From Actinomycetes bacterium (GTDB taxonomy: Bacteria; Actinomycetota; Actinomycetes; Nanopelagicales; Nanopelagicaceae), in NCBI GenBank assembly GCA_919902125.1, contig CAKKQM010000083.1:1-36092 (forward strand): a DNA stretch of 36,092 bases. Direction: 5' to 3'. Positions 1 to 9,216 of this stretch are shown here, in pieces (positions within the stretch are counted from its first letter, which is position 1; each line of letters begins with the position of its first letter). The position numbers were made by a program, and so were the translations under genes. The notes under the pieces were generated by a model that did no database searches, was not told where the DNA came from, and saw nothing but the letters and a program-made list of their open reading frames with translations.

Positions 1-71
1 ATCGCCTCCCCGTTTTCATCCACGAAGAGGCACCCGATTGGATCGGCGCGTTGTACTAGATCTCGAACTTT
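1..71 (-). other. Left-edge stretch downstream of the TetR gene
   Basis: This short stretch follows the TGA of the TetR gene on the minus strand. The frame stays open past the TGA to the window edge (about 23 codons, including VDENGEA), and a purine-rich GGGGAGG sits at the extreme edge. It may be the leader and ribosome binding site of a downstream minus-strand gene starting outside the window, or the start of a short coding stretch. I cannot decide which, and no gene is called. Confidence 0.25.
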
Positions 72-611
72 TCAGGAGGTTATTGCACGTGCCTGCTGGC
101 GGCTCTCATCTGGCGTCAAAGGCTGTAAGACCTGCCCAATAAGCCAGCGGAGGGCCAATTCCACGGTGTTAGGGGCACCCAAGGCCTGAGCAAGAGATGC
201 ACGAATCTGCTCCCAGAGTGGACCTGCTCCACTACTTAAGATTTGAGTCAAGACGGCTGGATCGGTTGCGCGTATTGTCGCGAGCGCGGAATCAGATGAG
301 ATCTCAATGGAGATTCGAGCAAGTGTCTGGTCGAGCGATCTTTCATTACTCGCTAATTCAAGAATGCGGGCAACTTCATACTCCAACAAACCGGCAAGGA
401 CGCTCTCTTTGTTGCGGAAATGATTATATAGAGTAGCGCGCGAAACTTCTGCAGTATCGGCAATCTCGATCATGCTCATTAGTTGTAAACCATGCATGGC
501 AATAAGAGTTCTAGTTGCTTCAAGAATTGCGCTACGAGTGCGACGATACGACGTCATTTGACGATGGTAGGGCTCATCAATTGGAGCAATCGAACTATCA
601 GTAAATGACAC
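72..611 (-). CDS. TetR/AcrR family transcriptional regulator
   Basis: This 179-residue protein has the TetR family layout. An N-terminal three-helix DNA-binding domain covers roughly residues 20-70, with recognition-helix sequence VSRATLYNHFRNKESVL. The C-terminal helical ligand-binding domain is poorly conserved, so the effector and target genes cannot be named. The ORF begins with GTG at 611; an internal ATG (MTSYRRTR, residue 19) just before the HTH domain is an equally plausible start, and neither has a convincing Shine-Dalgarno sequence. The gene follows clgR by 5 nt on the same strand, so the two are probably co-transcribed. TetR proteins usually repress a nearby or divergent gene; the likely target lies beyond the left edge or is the gene itself. 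Confidence 0.85.
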   Translation of the reverse strand: MSFTDSSIAPIDEPYHRQMTSYRRTRSAILEATRTLIAMHGLQLMSMIEIADTAEVSRATLYNHFRNKESVLAGLLEYEVARILELASNERSLDQTLARISIEISSDSALATIRATDPAVLTQILSSGAGPLWEQIRASLAQALGAPNTVELALRWLIGQVLQPLTPDESRQQARAITS

Positions 612-616
612 GCTTT

Positions 617-886
617 TTAAGCAGCGTCAACAACTGTGAGCTTGACGGTTTCGCAGGTTGTAAGTTCATGAGCGACATCGGTGATGACCGATGAGAGCGT
701 TAGACCAAGAGCGGTACAGATTGCATTGAGCAACTCGGAAGATGCTTCCTTCTGACCGCGTTCCACTTCAGAGAGATAGCCCAGTGAAACGCGGGCTTCG
801 CGCGCAACATCGCGCAGGGTGCGATCTTGCGCATTTCGCGCGGCGCGCAGGGACTGACCAATATGTGTGCGCAGTAAAATCACCAT
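617..886 (-). CDS. clgR: ClgR-type XRE-family transcriptional regulator
   Basis: This 89-residue protein is a single Cro/CI-type helix-turn-helix domain (about residues 7-65, [20 protein letters not shown] then [17 protein letters not shown]) with a short acidic tail. This form and its position next to cinA and pgsA match actinobacterial ClgR, which activates clp protease and stress genes in corynebacteria and mycobacteria. The ORF track extends the frame to 1147, but that extension only shadows cinA. The ATG at 886 has a strong purine-rich site (GAGAGGGGA) at proper spacing and gives the family's usual length. The gene lies 31 nt downstream of cinA, so it may be transcribed from the cinA promoter. 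Function is inferred from homology and context. Confidence 0.85.
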   Translation of the reverse strand: MVILLRTHIGQSLRAARNAQDRTLRDVAREARVSLGYLSEVERGQKEASSELLNAICTALGLTLSSVITDVAHELTTCETVKLTVVDAA

Positions 887-917
887 TGGAGTCCCCTCTC
901 TCGCTTCGCTTAGTTGT

Positions 918-1397
918 CTAAACCGTACGAGAGCCAAGGATACGCGCAAAAGTGGTAATCGCGCTCGATACAGTGGCGTTTCGTACAACTTCACGCTCAC
1001 CATCGATCTGCAGTTGGGTGCTCTGATTGATCGGGCCACGGATTGCGACCCAGACCGTACCCGCGGCATGGCCATCGGCAGGACCAGGGCCAGCAACACC
1101 CGTCGTGGCAATTGCCCATGTGGTGCCAAATATCTCGCGGACGCCATCAGCCATTGCTACAGCTACTTCTTCACTAACAACGGTATGTGTCTCAATCAAT
1201 GAGTGTGCGACTTTGAGCAGTGATTCCTTGGTTGATGGCTGATACGCAATGACGCCGCCCACAAAAACATCTGATGCTCCAGCAATTGCGGTGATTGCCG
1301 CGCCGACTCCGCCACCCGTTAAAGACTCCGCCACGGCCAGAGTCTCACCTCGATCGCGCAGCAAGGCGATAATTGCCTCCGTTGCTCTGGTTGACAT
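918..1397 (-). CDS. pncC: Nicotinamide-nucleotide amidase, stand-alone CinA C-terminal domain (PncC)
   Basis: PncC deamidates nicotinamide mononucleotide to nicotinic acid mononucleotide, recycling NMN produced by NAD-dependent DNA ligase and other reactions. The 159-residue protein is only the CinA C-terminal domain; the N-terminal molybdopterin-binding-like domain of full CinA is absent, as in many bacteria. The catalytic-serine motif AESLTGG (Ser25) and the [12 protein letters not shown] loop (about residues 98-109) are intact. The ATG at 1397 lies 6 nt after a TAGATT -10 element, so translation is probably leaderless. The gene starts 9 nt after pgsA ends and precedes clgR, the usual actinobacterial arrangement. 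Confidence 0.9.
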   Translation of the reverse strand: MSTRATEAIIALLRDRGETLAVAESLTGGGVGAAITAIAGASDVFVGGVIAYQPSTKESLLKVAHSLIETHTVVSEEVAVAMADGVREIFGTTWAIATTGVAGPGPADGHAAGTVWVAIRGPINQSTQLQIDGEREVVRNATVSSAITTFARILGSRTV

Positions 1398-1403
1398 AAG
1401 TCG

Positions 1404-1409
1404 AATCTA
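1404..1409 (-). promoter_or_regulatory. -10 element of a leaderless cinA/pncC promoter
   Basis: TAGATT ends 6 nt before the pncC ATG, placing the predicted transcription start on the A of the start codon. The first three bases are also the TAG stop codon of pgsA. No good -35 element was seen. Confidence 0.5.
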
Positions 1410-1949
1410 CCTTCTGCGCGCTTCGATAACATACCAGAGCCCAGTTGCTAGAGTGAGAATAATCGCAACCGCCATAAAAAGATCGCGGAACCAGAACAAT
1501 GACGCACTTAGCGGCAAGATATAGAAGCCAACTGCGATGTTCTGAATAGTGGTCTTGATCTTGCCTCCACGATTGGCTGGAATTACCCCATTGCTGATAA
1601 CTGCAAATCTAAAGATCGTTATTCCAATTTCGCGGGTCAAAATAACAATCGTGATCCACCATGGCAAATTTCCCAGGATGCTTAGTCCCACCATCGCAGT
1701 TCCGATCAGCGCTTTATCTGCAATTGGATCGAGTAGTTTGCCAAATTCAGTGACGCTGTTGCGACTACGAGCGAGTTTGCCGTCCAGTACATCGCTCATA
1801 ACCACAATAAAGAAGAGCAGCCACGCGATGATTCTCCATGTTGGATCATCTCCACCATTCTTAAAGAGAGCGTAAACACATAATGGCAAAGCCAAGATTC
1901 GCAAGATTGTAATTGAGTTTGGAAGATTTAATTCCGAAGGACGTCTCAT
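1407..1949 (-). CDS. pgsA: CDP-diacylglycerol-glycerol-3-phosphate 3-phosphatidyltransferase
   Basis: PgsA makes phosphatidylglycerophosphate from CDP-diacylglycerol and glycerol-3-phosphate, the committed step to phosphatidylglycerol and cardiolipin, in the cytoplasmic membrane. The 180-residue protein carries the complete CDP-alcohol phosphotransferase signature D53-VL-DG-KL-AR-x8-G-x3-D-x3-D78, and several hydrophobic segments (about residues 12-30, 38-55, 80-110, 145-172). The ATG at 1949 overlaps the rimO stop by four bases (ATGA), so the two are translationally coupled. Other CDP-alcohol transferases share the motif; the context between rimO and cinA supports PgsA. Catalytic residues all appear present. 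Confidence 0.9.
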   Translation of the reverse strand: MRRPSELNLPNSITILRILALPLCVYALFKNGGDDPTWRIIAWLLFFIVVMSDVLDGKLARSRNSVTEFGKLLDPIADKALIGTAMVGLSILGNLPWWITIVILTREIGITIFRFAVISNGVIPANRGGKIKTTIQNIAVGFYILPLSASLFWFRDLFMAVAIILTLATGLWYVIEARRR

Positions 1950-3358
1950 AATGCTTGCGCAATTCCCGACTGCTCCGCCTGCGGCTGCGCAATCAAATCG
2001 GCGCCTAAGGTATCGACAATGCGTGCTACAACATATTGACCAACATTAAAATTGGTACCGACAAATGAGGTCGTTCCATCCACTTCAGGACCCTGATGTT
2101 CTGCGCGCCCTTCTTGCGCTTCGGCATCCTCAATCAATACCAATACTTCTTCGCCAATACGCTGGGCTGCCCGCTCGCTCACCAATTCATCGACCAACAT
2201 TGAAAGCGTATCCACCCGTTCGCGGATCAACTCAGGGTCCACTTTGTCGTTGAGATCAAGAGCTTCAGTGTTATCTTCATCGGAATAGCCGAAGACGCCA
2301 ACTGCATCTAAATTGGCATGGGTGATGAACTCCGCCAACTCTTGATAATCCTCCTCAGTCTCACCAGGAAATCCAACAATAACGTTGGATCTAATTCCTG
2401 CTTCCGGCGAGAGCGCACGGATTTGGGTAATGAGATGTAAAAATTTCTCGCTATCACCAAAGCGGCGCATTCGGCGCAAGACCGGACCGCTGGCATGCTG
2501 GAAAGAAAGATCAAAGTACGGAACAACCTTTTCAGTCTCAATCATCGCTTGCATCAAGGTTGGACGCATCTCCGCAGGTTGCAGATAGGAAAGCCGGACT
2601 CGTTCGATGCCGTCGATTGCAGCAATCTGCGGCAGAATCTTCTCCATTAAGCGTAGATCCCCGAGGTCTTTCCCGTAAGAAGTGGTGTTCTCGCTGACTA
2701 AGAAAACTTCAGTGACGCCTTCGTTAGCCAACCAGCGAGCCTCTTCAATAATCTCAGCGGGACGGCGTGAGACGAATGAGCCGCGGAAATAAGGAATCGC
2801 ACAGAATGAACAACGACGATCACAGCCTGATGCAATCTTCAGCGGTGCCCACGGCGCAGTGCCTAAACGTTTGCGAAAGAGTGAGCCGCCTGCGCCAACG
2901 GATGAAGCAAAATTAGCATCACGCGCTGCTGCTCGTTCCACTGGAGCAATCGGCAACAACGCTCGACGATCGACAGGAGTGTGCGGCACATGTTTTTCGC
3001 CAGCGACTATTCTCTGTAATCGTGCACTGATATCGCGGTAATCGTCAAAACCTAAAATTGCATCTGCCTCCGGCAAGGCCTTGGCGAGTTCTTCTCCATA
3101 GCGTTCGGCCATGCATCCAACAGCAACCACTGCGCGCGTGACTCCATGCCCTTTGAGGGAATTTGCTTCCAAAAGAGCGTCGATGGAATCTTTCTTTGCC
3201 GACTCAATAAAGCCACAAGTATTTACTAGTGCGACTTCGGCTGATTCAACATCATCGACGAGGGCCCAACCATCGGCAGCTAGGCGTCCGGCTAATTCTT
3301 CAGAGTCCACCTCATTGCGCGCGCAACCTAAAGTTACAATTGCAACGCTACGACTCAT
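1946..3358 (-). CDS. rimO: Ribosomal protein S12 methylthiotransferase RimO
   Basis: RimO is a radical-SAM enzyme that adds a methylthio group to the conserved aspartate of ribosomal protein S12. The 470-residue protein has the N-terminal UPF0004 domain with three cluster cysteines (Cys12 in [11 protein letters not shown], Cys48 in NTCGF, Cys82 in GCMAERY). A radical-SAM core follows with the CxxxCxxC motif CDRRCSFC (Cys179, 183, 186), and a TRAM domain lies near the C-terminus. The [12 protein letters not shown] signature favours RimO over the tRNA enzyme MiaB. The ATG at 3358 is preceded by TATCAT at 7 nt, suggesting a leaderless transcript that also carries pgsA. Confidence 0.94.
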   Translation of the reverse strand: MSRSVAIVTLGCARNEVDSEELAGRLAADGWALVDDVESAEVALVNTCGFIESAKKDSIDALLEANSLKGHGVTRAVVAVGCMAERYGEELAKALPEADAILGFDDYRDISARLQRIVAGEKHVPHTPVDRRALLPIAPVERAAARDANFASSVGAGGSLFRKRLGTAPWAPLKIASGCDRRCSFCAIPYFRGSFVSRRPAEIIEEARWLANEGVTEVFLVSENTTSYGKDLGDLRLMEKILPQIAAIDGIERVRLSYLQPAEMRPTLMQAMIETEKVVPYFDLSFQHASGPVLRRMRRFGDSEKFLHLITQIRALSPEAGIRSNVIVGFPGETEEDYQELAEFITHANLDAVGVFGYSDEDNTEALDLNDKVDPELIRERVDTLSMLVDELVSERAAQRIGEEVLVLIEDAEAQEGRAEHQGPEVDGTTSFVGTNFNVGQYVVARIVDTLGADLIAQPQAEQSGIAQAL

Positions 3359-3365
3359 TGAAGTG

Positions 3366-3371
3366 ATGATA
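3366..3371 (-). promoter_or_regulatory. -10 element of a leaderless rimO promoter
   Basis: TATCAT lies 7 nt before the rimO ATG, in the short gap after the RodZ-like gene. A TTGACC upstream resembles a -35 element, but the 14-nt spacing is short. Confidence 0.5.
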
Positions 3372-3398
3372 CAGAGTTATTTGGAGGTCAAGGGGTGG

Positions 3399-4148
3399 TT
3401 AATTGGGAGAATTGGCCGTAAAACTATGATCTACCACCTCGCCCATCGCTCCAAGGGTTGGAATTGCCTTGCTATTGAGAACGATATCGACCGCTCCGGC
3501 ATTTCCAAAGCGAATATTGACCTTATCGTTGCTTGAAAAAGTATTGCTCGCACCACGGGCCAAAAGACCAGAAAATAGTGTTGCGCCTGCACCATCTGAA
3601 ACAGAGAGCCAACATGATCCCCGAGTTGCAGTGACTTGCACTGTTACAGCAGCAACTACCACATCCGATGCAGTTGGTGTCGGGGTTATGCTAGGCGAAG
3701 GCGAAAGTGAAGGCGAAGGCGAAGCAGTTGATGCAAGCGGCTTTGCGGTGATTTTACTGTCGGATTGAAAATTAGAAAAAATAATCTGACCTGCCACGGC
3801 AATAAGAACTGCACTGCCTGAAATAATTGCAAGGGTCTTTAACGAGATTCGTGCTTTCTCGGCTCTGGGCACTGCCACATTACTCTCAACGAGCAAGTCA
3901 TACATCGGACGCTTCTCGGTTAATTGTTCCGTGCTATAAAGTTCTAGAAAAATATTTGGATCAACACCCAATGCATGAGCCAAATTACGAAGGTGTCCGC
4001 GAGCATATGTTTCACCACCGCATTTTGAAAAATTATTGTTCTCAAATTCGCGCAAAAGACTAGGTCGAATACTGGTACGTTCAGCAAGGTCGTCAAGGCT
4101 CATGCCAGCGCTCTTACGCACTTGTTGTAGAGACGAACCTAGCGACAT
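3399..4148 (-). CDS. RodZ-like membrane-anchored helix-turn-helix protein
   Basis: This 249-residue protein has the bitopic RodZ architecture. A cytoplasmic XRE-type HTH domain covers residues 3-68 (LQQVRKSAGMSLDDLAERT ... LREFENN). One membrane segment spans about residues 103-125. A Ser/Pro/Thr-rich linker follows at about 138-160 (repeated SPSP), and an extracytoplasmic DUF4115-like beta domain covers about 165-245. RodZ links MreB to the cell-wall elongation machinery; in actinobacteria the homologue next to ftsK/rimO is less well characterised, and no mreB is visible here, so the role is inferred. Start at the ATG at 4148 is supported by AAAGG at about 7 nt. The linker DNA is built of short GGCGAA repeats. 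Confidence 0.8.
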   Translation of the reverse strand: MSLGSSLQQVRKSAGMSLDDLAERTSIRPSLLREFENNNFSKCGGETYARGHLRNLAHALGVDPNIFLELYSTEQLTEKRPMYDLLVESNVAVPRAEKARISLKTLAIISGSAVLIAVAGQIIFSNFQSDSKITAKPLASTASPSPSLSPSPSITPTPTASDVVVAAVTVQVTATRGSCWLSVSDGAGATLFSGLLARGASNTFSSNDKVNIRFGNAGAVDIVLNSKAIPTLGAMGEVVDHSFTANSPN

Positions 4149-4251
4149 AGAAAAACCTTTACCTGCCGGGGAACTATGAAACGTAAGCGTAACCCCATAT
4201 CACCGCGGACGGGTACCCCAAAGGTCTATATAGCTCCTCAAGTTCACCCAA

Positions 4252-6549
4252 TTAGTCGTGGATGGTGTCCAGCACTGCATCTAACTCCTCTACCTTCACC
4301 AAAACCACTCTCGCCTTAGATCCTTCCGAGGGGCCAACGATCCCCCGTGATTCCATGAGATCCATCAAACGTCCTGCCTTTGCAAAACCGACTCGTAGTT
4401 TTCGTTGCAACATCGAGGTCGAACCAAACTGCGTGGTTATCACCAGATGAACGGCTTGCAGTAAAAGATCAAGGTCATCACCAATATCTTTATCAACCAA
4501 CTTGACTGTGACGTGAGACGCAGTGACATCACTGCGATAACGCGGCGAAAGTTGGCCCTTCACATGGTTAACAATAACTTCGATCTCGCGCTCAGAGACA
4601 TAGGCACCTTGGATACGCACCGCGCGACTTGTCCCCATTGGGATGAAGAGAGCATCGCCTTGGCCCACCAATTTTTCCGCGCCGCCGCTATCGAGAATAA
4701 CTCGGCTATCTGCCAAACTGCTTGTAGCAAAAGAAAGACGAGAGGGAACATTGGCTTTTATCAGACCAGTGACCACGTCAACACTAGGGCGCTGGGTAGC
4801 CACCACTAAGTGAATACCTGCAGAACGCGCCAACTGCGTGATACGCACGACACACTCTTCGACCTCTTTTGCCGAGATCATCATGAGATCGGCTAACTCA
4901 TCAATAACTACAAGGAGATATGGATACGGCTCAAGGATCCGATCACTACCGGGGGGCGCTACCGCTTTACCTGCGCGCACCGCCTTGTTGAAATCATCAA
5001 TATGACGATAACCAAAAGTTGCAAGATCTTCGTATCGCAAATCCATCTCACGCACGACCCATTGCAGTGCATCTGCTGCTTTTTTTGGGCTGGTAATGAT
5101 TGGTGTAATGAGATGTGGGATTCCTTCATAAGCCGTCAGTTCAACGCGCTTGGGGTCGATCAAAATTAAGCGCACATCATCTGGCGTAGATCGCATCAAA
5201 ATCGAAACAATCATGGAGTTAATCATCGATGACTTACCGGAACCAGTTGCACCTGCCACTAACAGGTGAGGCATCTTGGCCAAATTAGCACAGACAAAAT
5301 TACCTTCTACATCTTTACCTAATGCCACCAACAATGGATGGTGATCTTGCCCAGCAACCGATGAACGCAAGACATCGCCGAGTGCGACAATTTCGCGATC
5401 AGCGTTAGGGATCTCAATACCAACTGCTGATTTGCCCGGAATAGGCGAAAGAATACGCACTTCAGCACTAGCAACTGCGTAAGAAATATTCTTTGCTAAC
5501 GCCGTGATTCGTTCAACTTTGACTGCATTGCCGAGTTCAACCTCATAACGTGTAACAGTTGGTCCCCGCATAAAACCAGTAACTGTTGCATCAATTTCAA
5601 ACTGCAAAAAGACTTCGGTTAGCGAGGCTACAACGGCGTCATTCGCCTTGCTTCTTGCCTTCCCAGGAGGCCCTGCGCGCAGTGCATCAGGCGGTGGCAG
5701 AACGTACTTAGCATCATTGGTCAACAGAAGTTGTATAGGGCGTTTGGTGTCAGATTTTTCCACCGCAGAAACTGGCGCGTGTTCAATTGGTACAGTGAAC
5801 TCTTCATCAAAGCTTTCTTCATCAAGTTCCTCATCAACCTGATGGTGCCAATCTGCGACAAGTGGCGTTTCAAAAGGCTCAGATTCAGAAATTTGAAAGT
5901 CGTCGACCACTTTCTTCAAATGCCCCGAGGCCTTGGCAAATACCCATCTCGTAATTGTGCGAACACGTGTGAAAACTTGCGAAACCGGAGTGGCGGTTAT
6001 AACAAGAATTCCGAAAATAAAAAGGAAGATCAGCACTGGATAAGCTAGAAGCGAGGTCATCAGTCCGATAAGAGGGCGCGAGACTGCGTATCCCAGCCAA
6101 CCGCCACCATGATGCATTGCCGTTGTGCCAGTGCCAATTGATCCATTGAGCATATGGGAAAGACCAGTTGCACTCAGAAGTAGTGCCACGGTGCCAACGC
6201 TTATGCGGCCTGTCGCGGCTTTCTCATCTGGAACACGGAAAAGACGGAGTGCAAAGTAAAGAAGAAGAAGCGGTGTGAAAAAACCAATACGACCGAAGCC
6301 ACCGTACACAAAAGAATACAGTGCGCGACCAAGAAGATTGTTGAAATGGAACCAGGTACCCGCTGCTGCAATAATTGACATCACTAAAAAAAGAAATGCA
6401 ACCCCGTCGCGCTGATGAACAGGATCTAAATCCCGCGCTCCCCTAGCGAGAAAACGAACAGCACTCCCCAAGGCCGTTGCGATGAAACGCCAGATTCCAC
6501 GCAGACCACGTCCGACACTTTTGGGCGCGCGTTTTTTCCTTTTAGCCAT
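4252..6549 (-). CDS. ftsK: DNA translocase FtsK
   Basis: FtsK pumps chromosomal DNA through the closing septum and helps resolve dimers at the terminus. In this 765-residue protein four hydrophobic segments (about residues 48-65, 78-103, 117-135 and 155-187) form the membrane domain. A short acidic linker (about 215-255) is followed by the alpha/beta RecA-like motor with Walker A GATGSGKS (433-440), Walker B LLVVIDELADL (545-555) and ATQRPSVDVVTGLIKANVP (584-602). A winged-helix gamma domain (about 690-765) reads the KOPS polarity sequence. The linker is much shorter than in E. coli, as usual for this phylum. The ATG at 6549 follows TACGCT by 7 nt, suggesting a leaderless mRNA. Confidence 0.96.
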   Translation of the reverse strand: MAKRKKRAPKSVGRGLRGIWRFIATALGSAVRFLARGARDLDPVHQRDGVAFLFLVMSIIAAAGTWFHFNNLLGRALYSFVYGGFGRIGFFTPLLLLYFALRLFRVPDEKAATGRISVGTVALLLSATGLSHMLNGSIGTGTTAMHHGGGWLGYAVSRPLIGLMTSLLAYPVLIFLFIFGILVITATPVSQVFTRVRTITRWVFAKASGHLKKVVDDFQISESEPFETPLVADWHHQVDEELDEESFDEEFTVPIEHAPVSAVEKSDTKRPIQLLLTNDAKYVLPPPDALRAGPPGKARSKANDAVVASLTEVFLQFEIDATVTGFMRGPTVTRYEVELGNAVKVERITALAKNISYAVASAEVRILSPIPGKSAVGIEIPNADREIVALGDVLRSSVAGQDHHPLLVALGKDVEGNFVCANLAKMPHLLVAGATGSGKSSMINSMIVSILMRSTPDDVRLILIDPKRVELTAYEGIPHLITPIITSPKKAADALQWVVREMDLRYEDLATFGYRHIDDFNKAVRAGKAVAPPGSDRILEPYPYLLVVIDELADLMMISAKEVEECVVRITQLARSAGIHLVVATQRPSVDVVTGLIKANVPSRLSFATSSLADSRVILDSGGAEKLVGQGDALFIPMGTSRAVRIQGAYVSEREIEVIVNHVKGQLSPRYRSDVTASHVTVKLVDKDIGDDLDLLLQAVHLVITTQFGSTSMLQRKLRVGFAKAGRLMDLMESRGIVGPSEGSKARVVLVKVEELDAVLDTIHD

Positions 6550-6556
6550 GGGATTG

Positions 6557-6562
6557 AGCGTA
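6557..6562 (-). promoter_or_regulatory. -10 element of a leaderless ftsK promoter
   Basis: TACGCT lies 7 nt upstream of the ftsK ATG in the 58-nt gap after rnj. No clear -35 element and no well-placed Shine-Dalgarno sequence are present. Confidence 0.4.
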
Positions 6563-6607
6563 ATTCCTTAACAAAATCTATGAGAGCAGGCGCGCCGAGG
6601 TTGAACG

Positions 6608-8290
6608 TTATACCTCAATGATTAAAGGCACAATCATTGGACGTCGACGATGTTCGCCACCGACCCAACCACCAACGGTCTTACGAACAACTTGCGATAA
6701 CTGATGAGTTCCATTGATGCCATCTGCCACAGCGACCGCAAGGGCCTTCTCAATCCGTGCTTTCACTTCATCAAACAAAGCAAGGTCTTCAGCAAATCCG
6801 CGAGCATGGATATCAGGGCCAGCAACAATCTTGCCACTCTGTGAATCAATCACAACCACTACTGAAATAAAACCTTCTTCTCCAAGAATGCGGCGATCTT
6901 TAAGTGATGACTCTGTGATGTCTCCAATGCTCTGACCATCAACATAAACGAATCCAACGGGAACACTTCCTACTACCTCTGCTCTGTGATCAATGAGATC
7001 GACCACGATACCGTTTTCAACAATAATGACATTGCTGCGAGGGACTCCGGTTTTAATTGCTAATTCAGCATTTGCCCGCAGATGGCGCCACTCGCCATGC
7101 ACTGGCATAACATATTTTGGCTTAACAATGTTGTAGCAATAAAGAAGTTCGCCAGCAGCTGCGTGTCCTGAAACATGTACCAATGCATTGGCTTTGTGGA
7201 CTACATTCGCTCCAAAACGCGTAAGTTCATTGATAACACGGAAAACGGGATTCTCGTTACCGGGAATCAATGATGACGCCAGAATAACGGTGTCACCCTC
7301 GCCGACGCGGATTGCGTGATCGCCATTGGCCATCCGTGATAACGCTGCCAATGGCTCACCTTGCGACCCCGTGCAGATCAAAACTACATTGTCGCCGTAG
7401 TTTTCAAGTTCCTTAGAATCAATCATGAGGTTCTCAGGAATTGTGAGATAACCCATCTCTTGGGCGATCTTCATATTGCGCACCATCGAACGCCCCACGA
7501 AAGCAACCTTGCGTTTATGTATTACTGCGGTGTCAATAATCTGTTGCACGCGATGAACATGGGATGCGAAAGACGCAACAATAACCCGACGTCTGGTCTG
7601 TCGAAAAACTCGATCCAAAACCGGCATGATCTCGCGTTCGGACGGGGTAAAACCAGGGACATCAGCATTGGTGGAATCGACCAGGAAAAGATCTACACCC
7701 TTCTTGCCTAGTGCGGCAAAGGCGCGTAGATCAGTAATTCGACCATCAAGCGGTAGTTGATCCATTTTGAAATCACCCGTATGCAGAACGCTTCCCGCGG
7801 GAGTATGAATCGCAAGAGCAAGCGCATCGGGGATTGAATGATTGACAGCAACAAATTCAACAGTGAATGGTCCGATGTCCTCAGTACCGCCAGCGCGAAC
7901 TTCGCGTGTTAACGCAGTGATGCGGTGTTCCTTCAACTTGGCACCAAGGAGTCCCAACGTTAACGCCGAGCCATAAACGGCAATATCCCCGCGTTCGCGC
8001 AATAGATATGGGACAGCGCCTATGTGGTCTTCATGGCCATGCGTAAGAACGATTCCGATTACATCATCGAGGCGATCACGGATGTAAGAAAAATCAGGCA
8101 GAATTAGATCGATACCTGGCTGCGTCTCCTCTGGAAAAAGAACACCCACATCCACAATCATTAACTTGCCAGCGGTTTCAAAGACCGTCATATTGCGGCC
8201 AATTTCGCCTAGGCCGCCAAGTGCGACGATACGCAATCCCCCCGCAGGTAACTTTGCTGGCGTACCCAGTCCTGGATGCGGATGCGTCAT
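6608..8290 (-). CDS. rnj: Ribonuclease J
   Basis: RNase J is a metallo-beta-lactamase/beta-CASP nuclease with 5'-3' exonuclease and endonuclease activity used in mRNA decay and rRNA maturation. The 560-residue length is typical. Residues 84-89 (HGHEDH) form the zinc-binding motif, followed by HTGDFKMDQ, the beta-CASP region (VIVASFASHVHRVQQ) and the late metal ligand region VSGHAAAGEL/MPVHGEWRHL. A C-terminal domain completes the protein. The start ATG overlaps the dapA stop by four bases (ATGA), so rnj is coupled to dapA; the dapA-rnj pair is a recurring actinobacterial arrangement. One copy only is visible. Confidence 0.95.
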   Translation of the reverse strand: MTHPHPGLGTPAKLPAGGLRIVALGGLGEIGRNMTVFETAGKLMIVDVGVLFPEETQPGIDLILPDFSYIRDRLDDVIGIVLTHGHEDHIGAVPYLLRERGDIAVYGSALTLGLLGAKLKEHRITALTREVRAGGTEDIGPFTVEFVAVNHSIPDALALAIHTPAGSVLHTGDFKMDQLPLDGRITDLRAFAALGKKGVDLFLVDSTNADVPGFTPSEREIMPVLDRVFRQTRRRVIVASFASHVHRVQQIIDTAVIHKRKVAFVGRSMVRNMKIAQEMGYLTIPENLMIDSKELENYGDNVVLICTGSQGEPLAALSRMANGDHAIRVGEGDTVILASSLIPGNENPVFRVINELTRFGANVVHKANALVHVSGHAAAGELLYCYNIVKPKYVMPVHGEWRHLRANAELAIKTGVPRSNVIIVENGIVVDLIDHRAEVVGSVPVGFVYVDGQSIGDITESSLKDRRILGEEGFISVVVVIDSQSGKIVAGPDIHARGFAEDLALFDEVKARIEKALAVAVADGINGTHQLSQVVRKTVGGWVGGEHRRRPMIVPLIIEV

Positions 8291-9180
8291 TGGGCCAGAG
8301 TTACGCCGCCGGCGATCAGATCAGCGCGCAATTGCGTGATCTGATCTGGCGTTGCATCCACTAAAGGCAGTCGGGTGTAGCCGCCAGGAAGTCCCATCAA
8401 GGTGAGGGCGGCCTTACTTAAGATCGCACCTTGCGTGCGGAAAGTTCCAGTAAAGACTGGCAAGATTTTTTGATGAATCTCTAATGCGCGCGCTGCATTG
8501 CCAGCAAACCACGCATCGAGCATCTCGCGCAGTTGTGGGCCAACGCTGTGGCCGCAGACTGAAACAAAACCGACTGCACCAACAGAGAGCAGCGGCAAAT
8601 TTAGAATGTCATCGCCGGAATAGACGGGAATACCTGAACGTTTAATCACCCAAGAGGTTGCAGCGACATCGCCTTTGGCATCTTTAAGCGCTGCAATACG
8701 TGGATGTTCGGCAAGACGCACAATGGTGTCGGATTCAATCTGTATTCCAGTCCGTCCGGGAATGTCATACATCATTACTGGCAAGTCAGTTGCATCTGCA
8801 ATTGCGCGAAAGTGAGCTTCAATTCCGGTCTGCGGTGGTTTGTTGTAATACGGGGTGACAACCAATAGCGCGTGCGCACCCACTTTCTGAGCGCGTAATG
8901 CTTGTTCTACCGAATGAGATGTTTCATTATTTCCAGCCCCTGCAATAACTTTGGCGCGATTGCCAACTGCTTCTAACACAACCTTGATGATCTGATCTTT
9001 CTCGTCATCACTTGTAGTTGGAGCCTCCCCTGTAGTGCCGTTAACGACAATGGCATCATGTCCGGTGGAAACTAAGTGGTTGGCCAGAGTTGAAACGCCC
9101 TCCCAATCAATCGACAGATCCTTCTTAAAAGGCGTCACCATCGCAGTGGCTAAGCGCCCAAATGGCGGAAGGATCCTCAT
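8287..9180 (-). CDS. dapA: 4-hydroxy-tetrahydrodipicolinate synthase
   Basis: DapA condenses pyruvate with aspartate semialdehyde, the first committed step to diaminopimelate and lysine. The 297-residue TIM-barrel has NGTTGE (47-52), the YYNKP loop (111-115), Tyr139 in MYDIPGRTG and the Schiff-base Lys166 in ALKDAKGD. The ATG at 9180 sits 6 nt after TAGCCT, so the message is probably leaderless. This start gives the family-typical N-terminus PPFGRLATAMVTPF. dapB, the next pathway enzyme, is in the same window at 16371 but separated by an accessory block. The gene is translationally coupled to rnj. Confidence 0.95.
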   Translation of the reverse strand: MRILPPFGRLATAMVTPFKKDLSIDWEGVSTLANHLVSTGHDAIVVNGTTGEAPTTSDDEKDQIIKVVLEAVGNRAKVIAGAGNNETSHSVEQALRAQKVGAHALLVVTPYYNKPPQTGIEAHFRAIADATDLPVMMYDIPGRTGIQIESDTIVRLAEHPRIAALKDAKGDVAATSWVIKRSGIPVYSGDDILNLPLLSVGAVGFVSVCGHSVGPQLREMLDAWFAGNAARALEIHQKILPVFTGTFRTQGAILSKAALTLMGLPGGYTRLPLVDATPDQITQLRADLIAGGVTLAQ

Positions 9181-9186
9181 GGGGTA

Positions 9187-9192
9187 AGGCTA
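9187..9192 (-). promoter_or_regulatory. -10 element of a leaderless dapA promoter
   Basis: TAGCCT ends 6 nt before the dapA ATG. It lies inside a small inverted repeat (GGGGTA/TACCCC, 9181-9196) that abuts the start codon, so the same bases could act in DNA recognition. Confidence 0.5.
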
Positions 9193-9216
9193 CCCCGTCG
9201 AGGAACCACTTTGTCG

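Noticed and set aside
887-917. CGCTTCGCT upstream of clgR as a ClgR autoregulatory site
   Set aside because: The known corynebacterial site is an inverted CGCY/RGCG repeat; here only a direct partial repeat is present.
887-1147. N-terminal extension of the ClgR ORF to 1147
   Set aside because: The extension lies inside cinA in another frame, is not HTH-like, and a strong ribosome site precedes the ATG at 886.
3700-3727. GGCGAA short repeats as a possible CRISPR or satellite
   Set aside because: They encode the Ser/Pro linker of the RodZ-like protein in frame and have no spacer structure.
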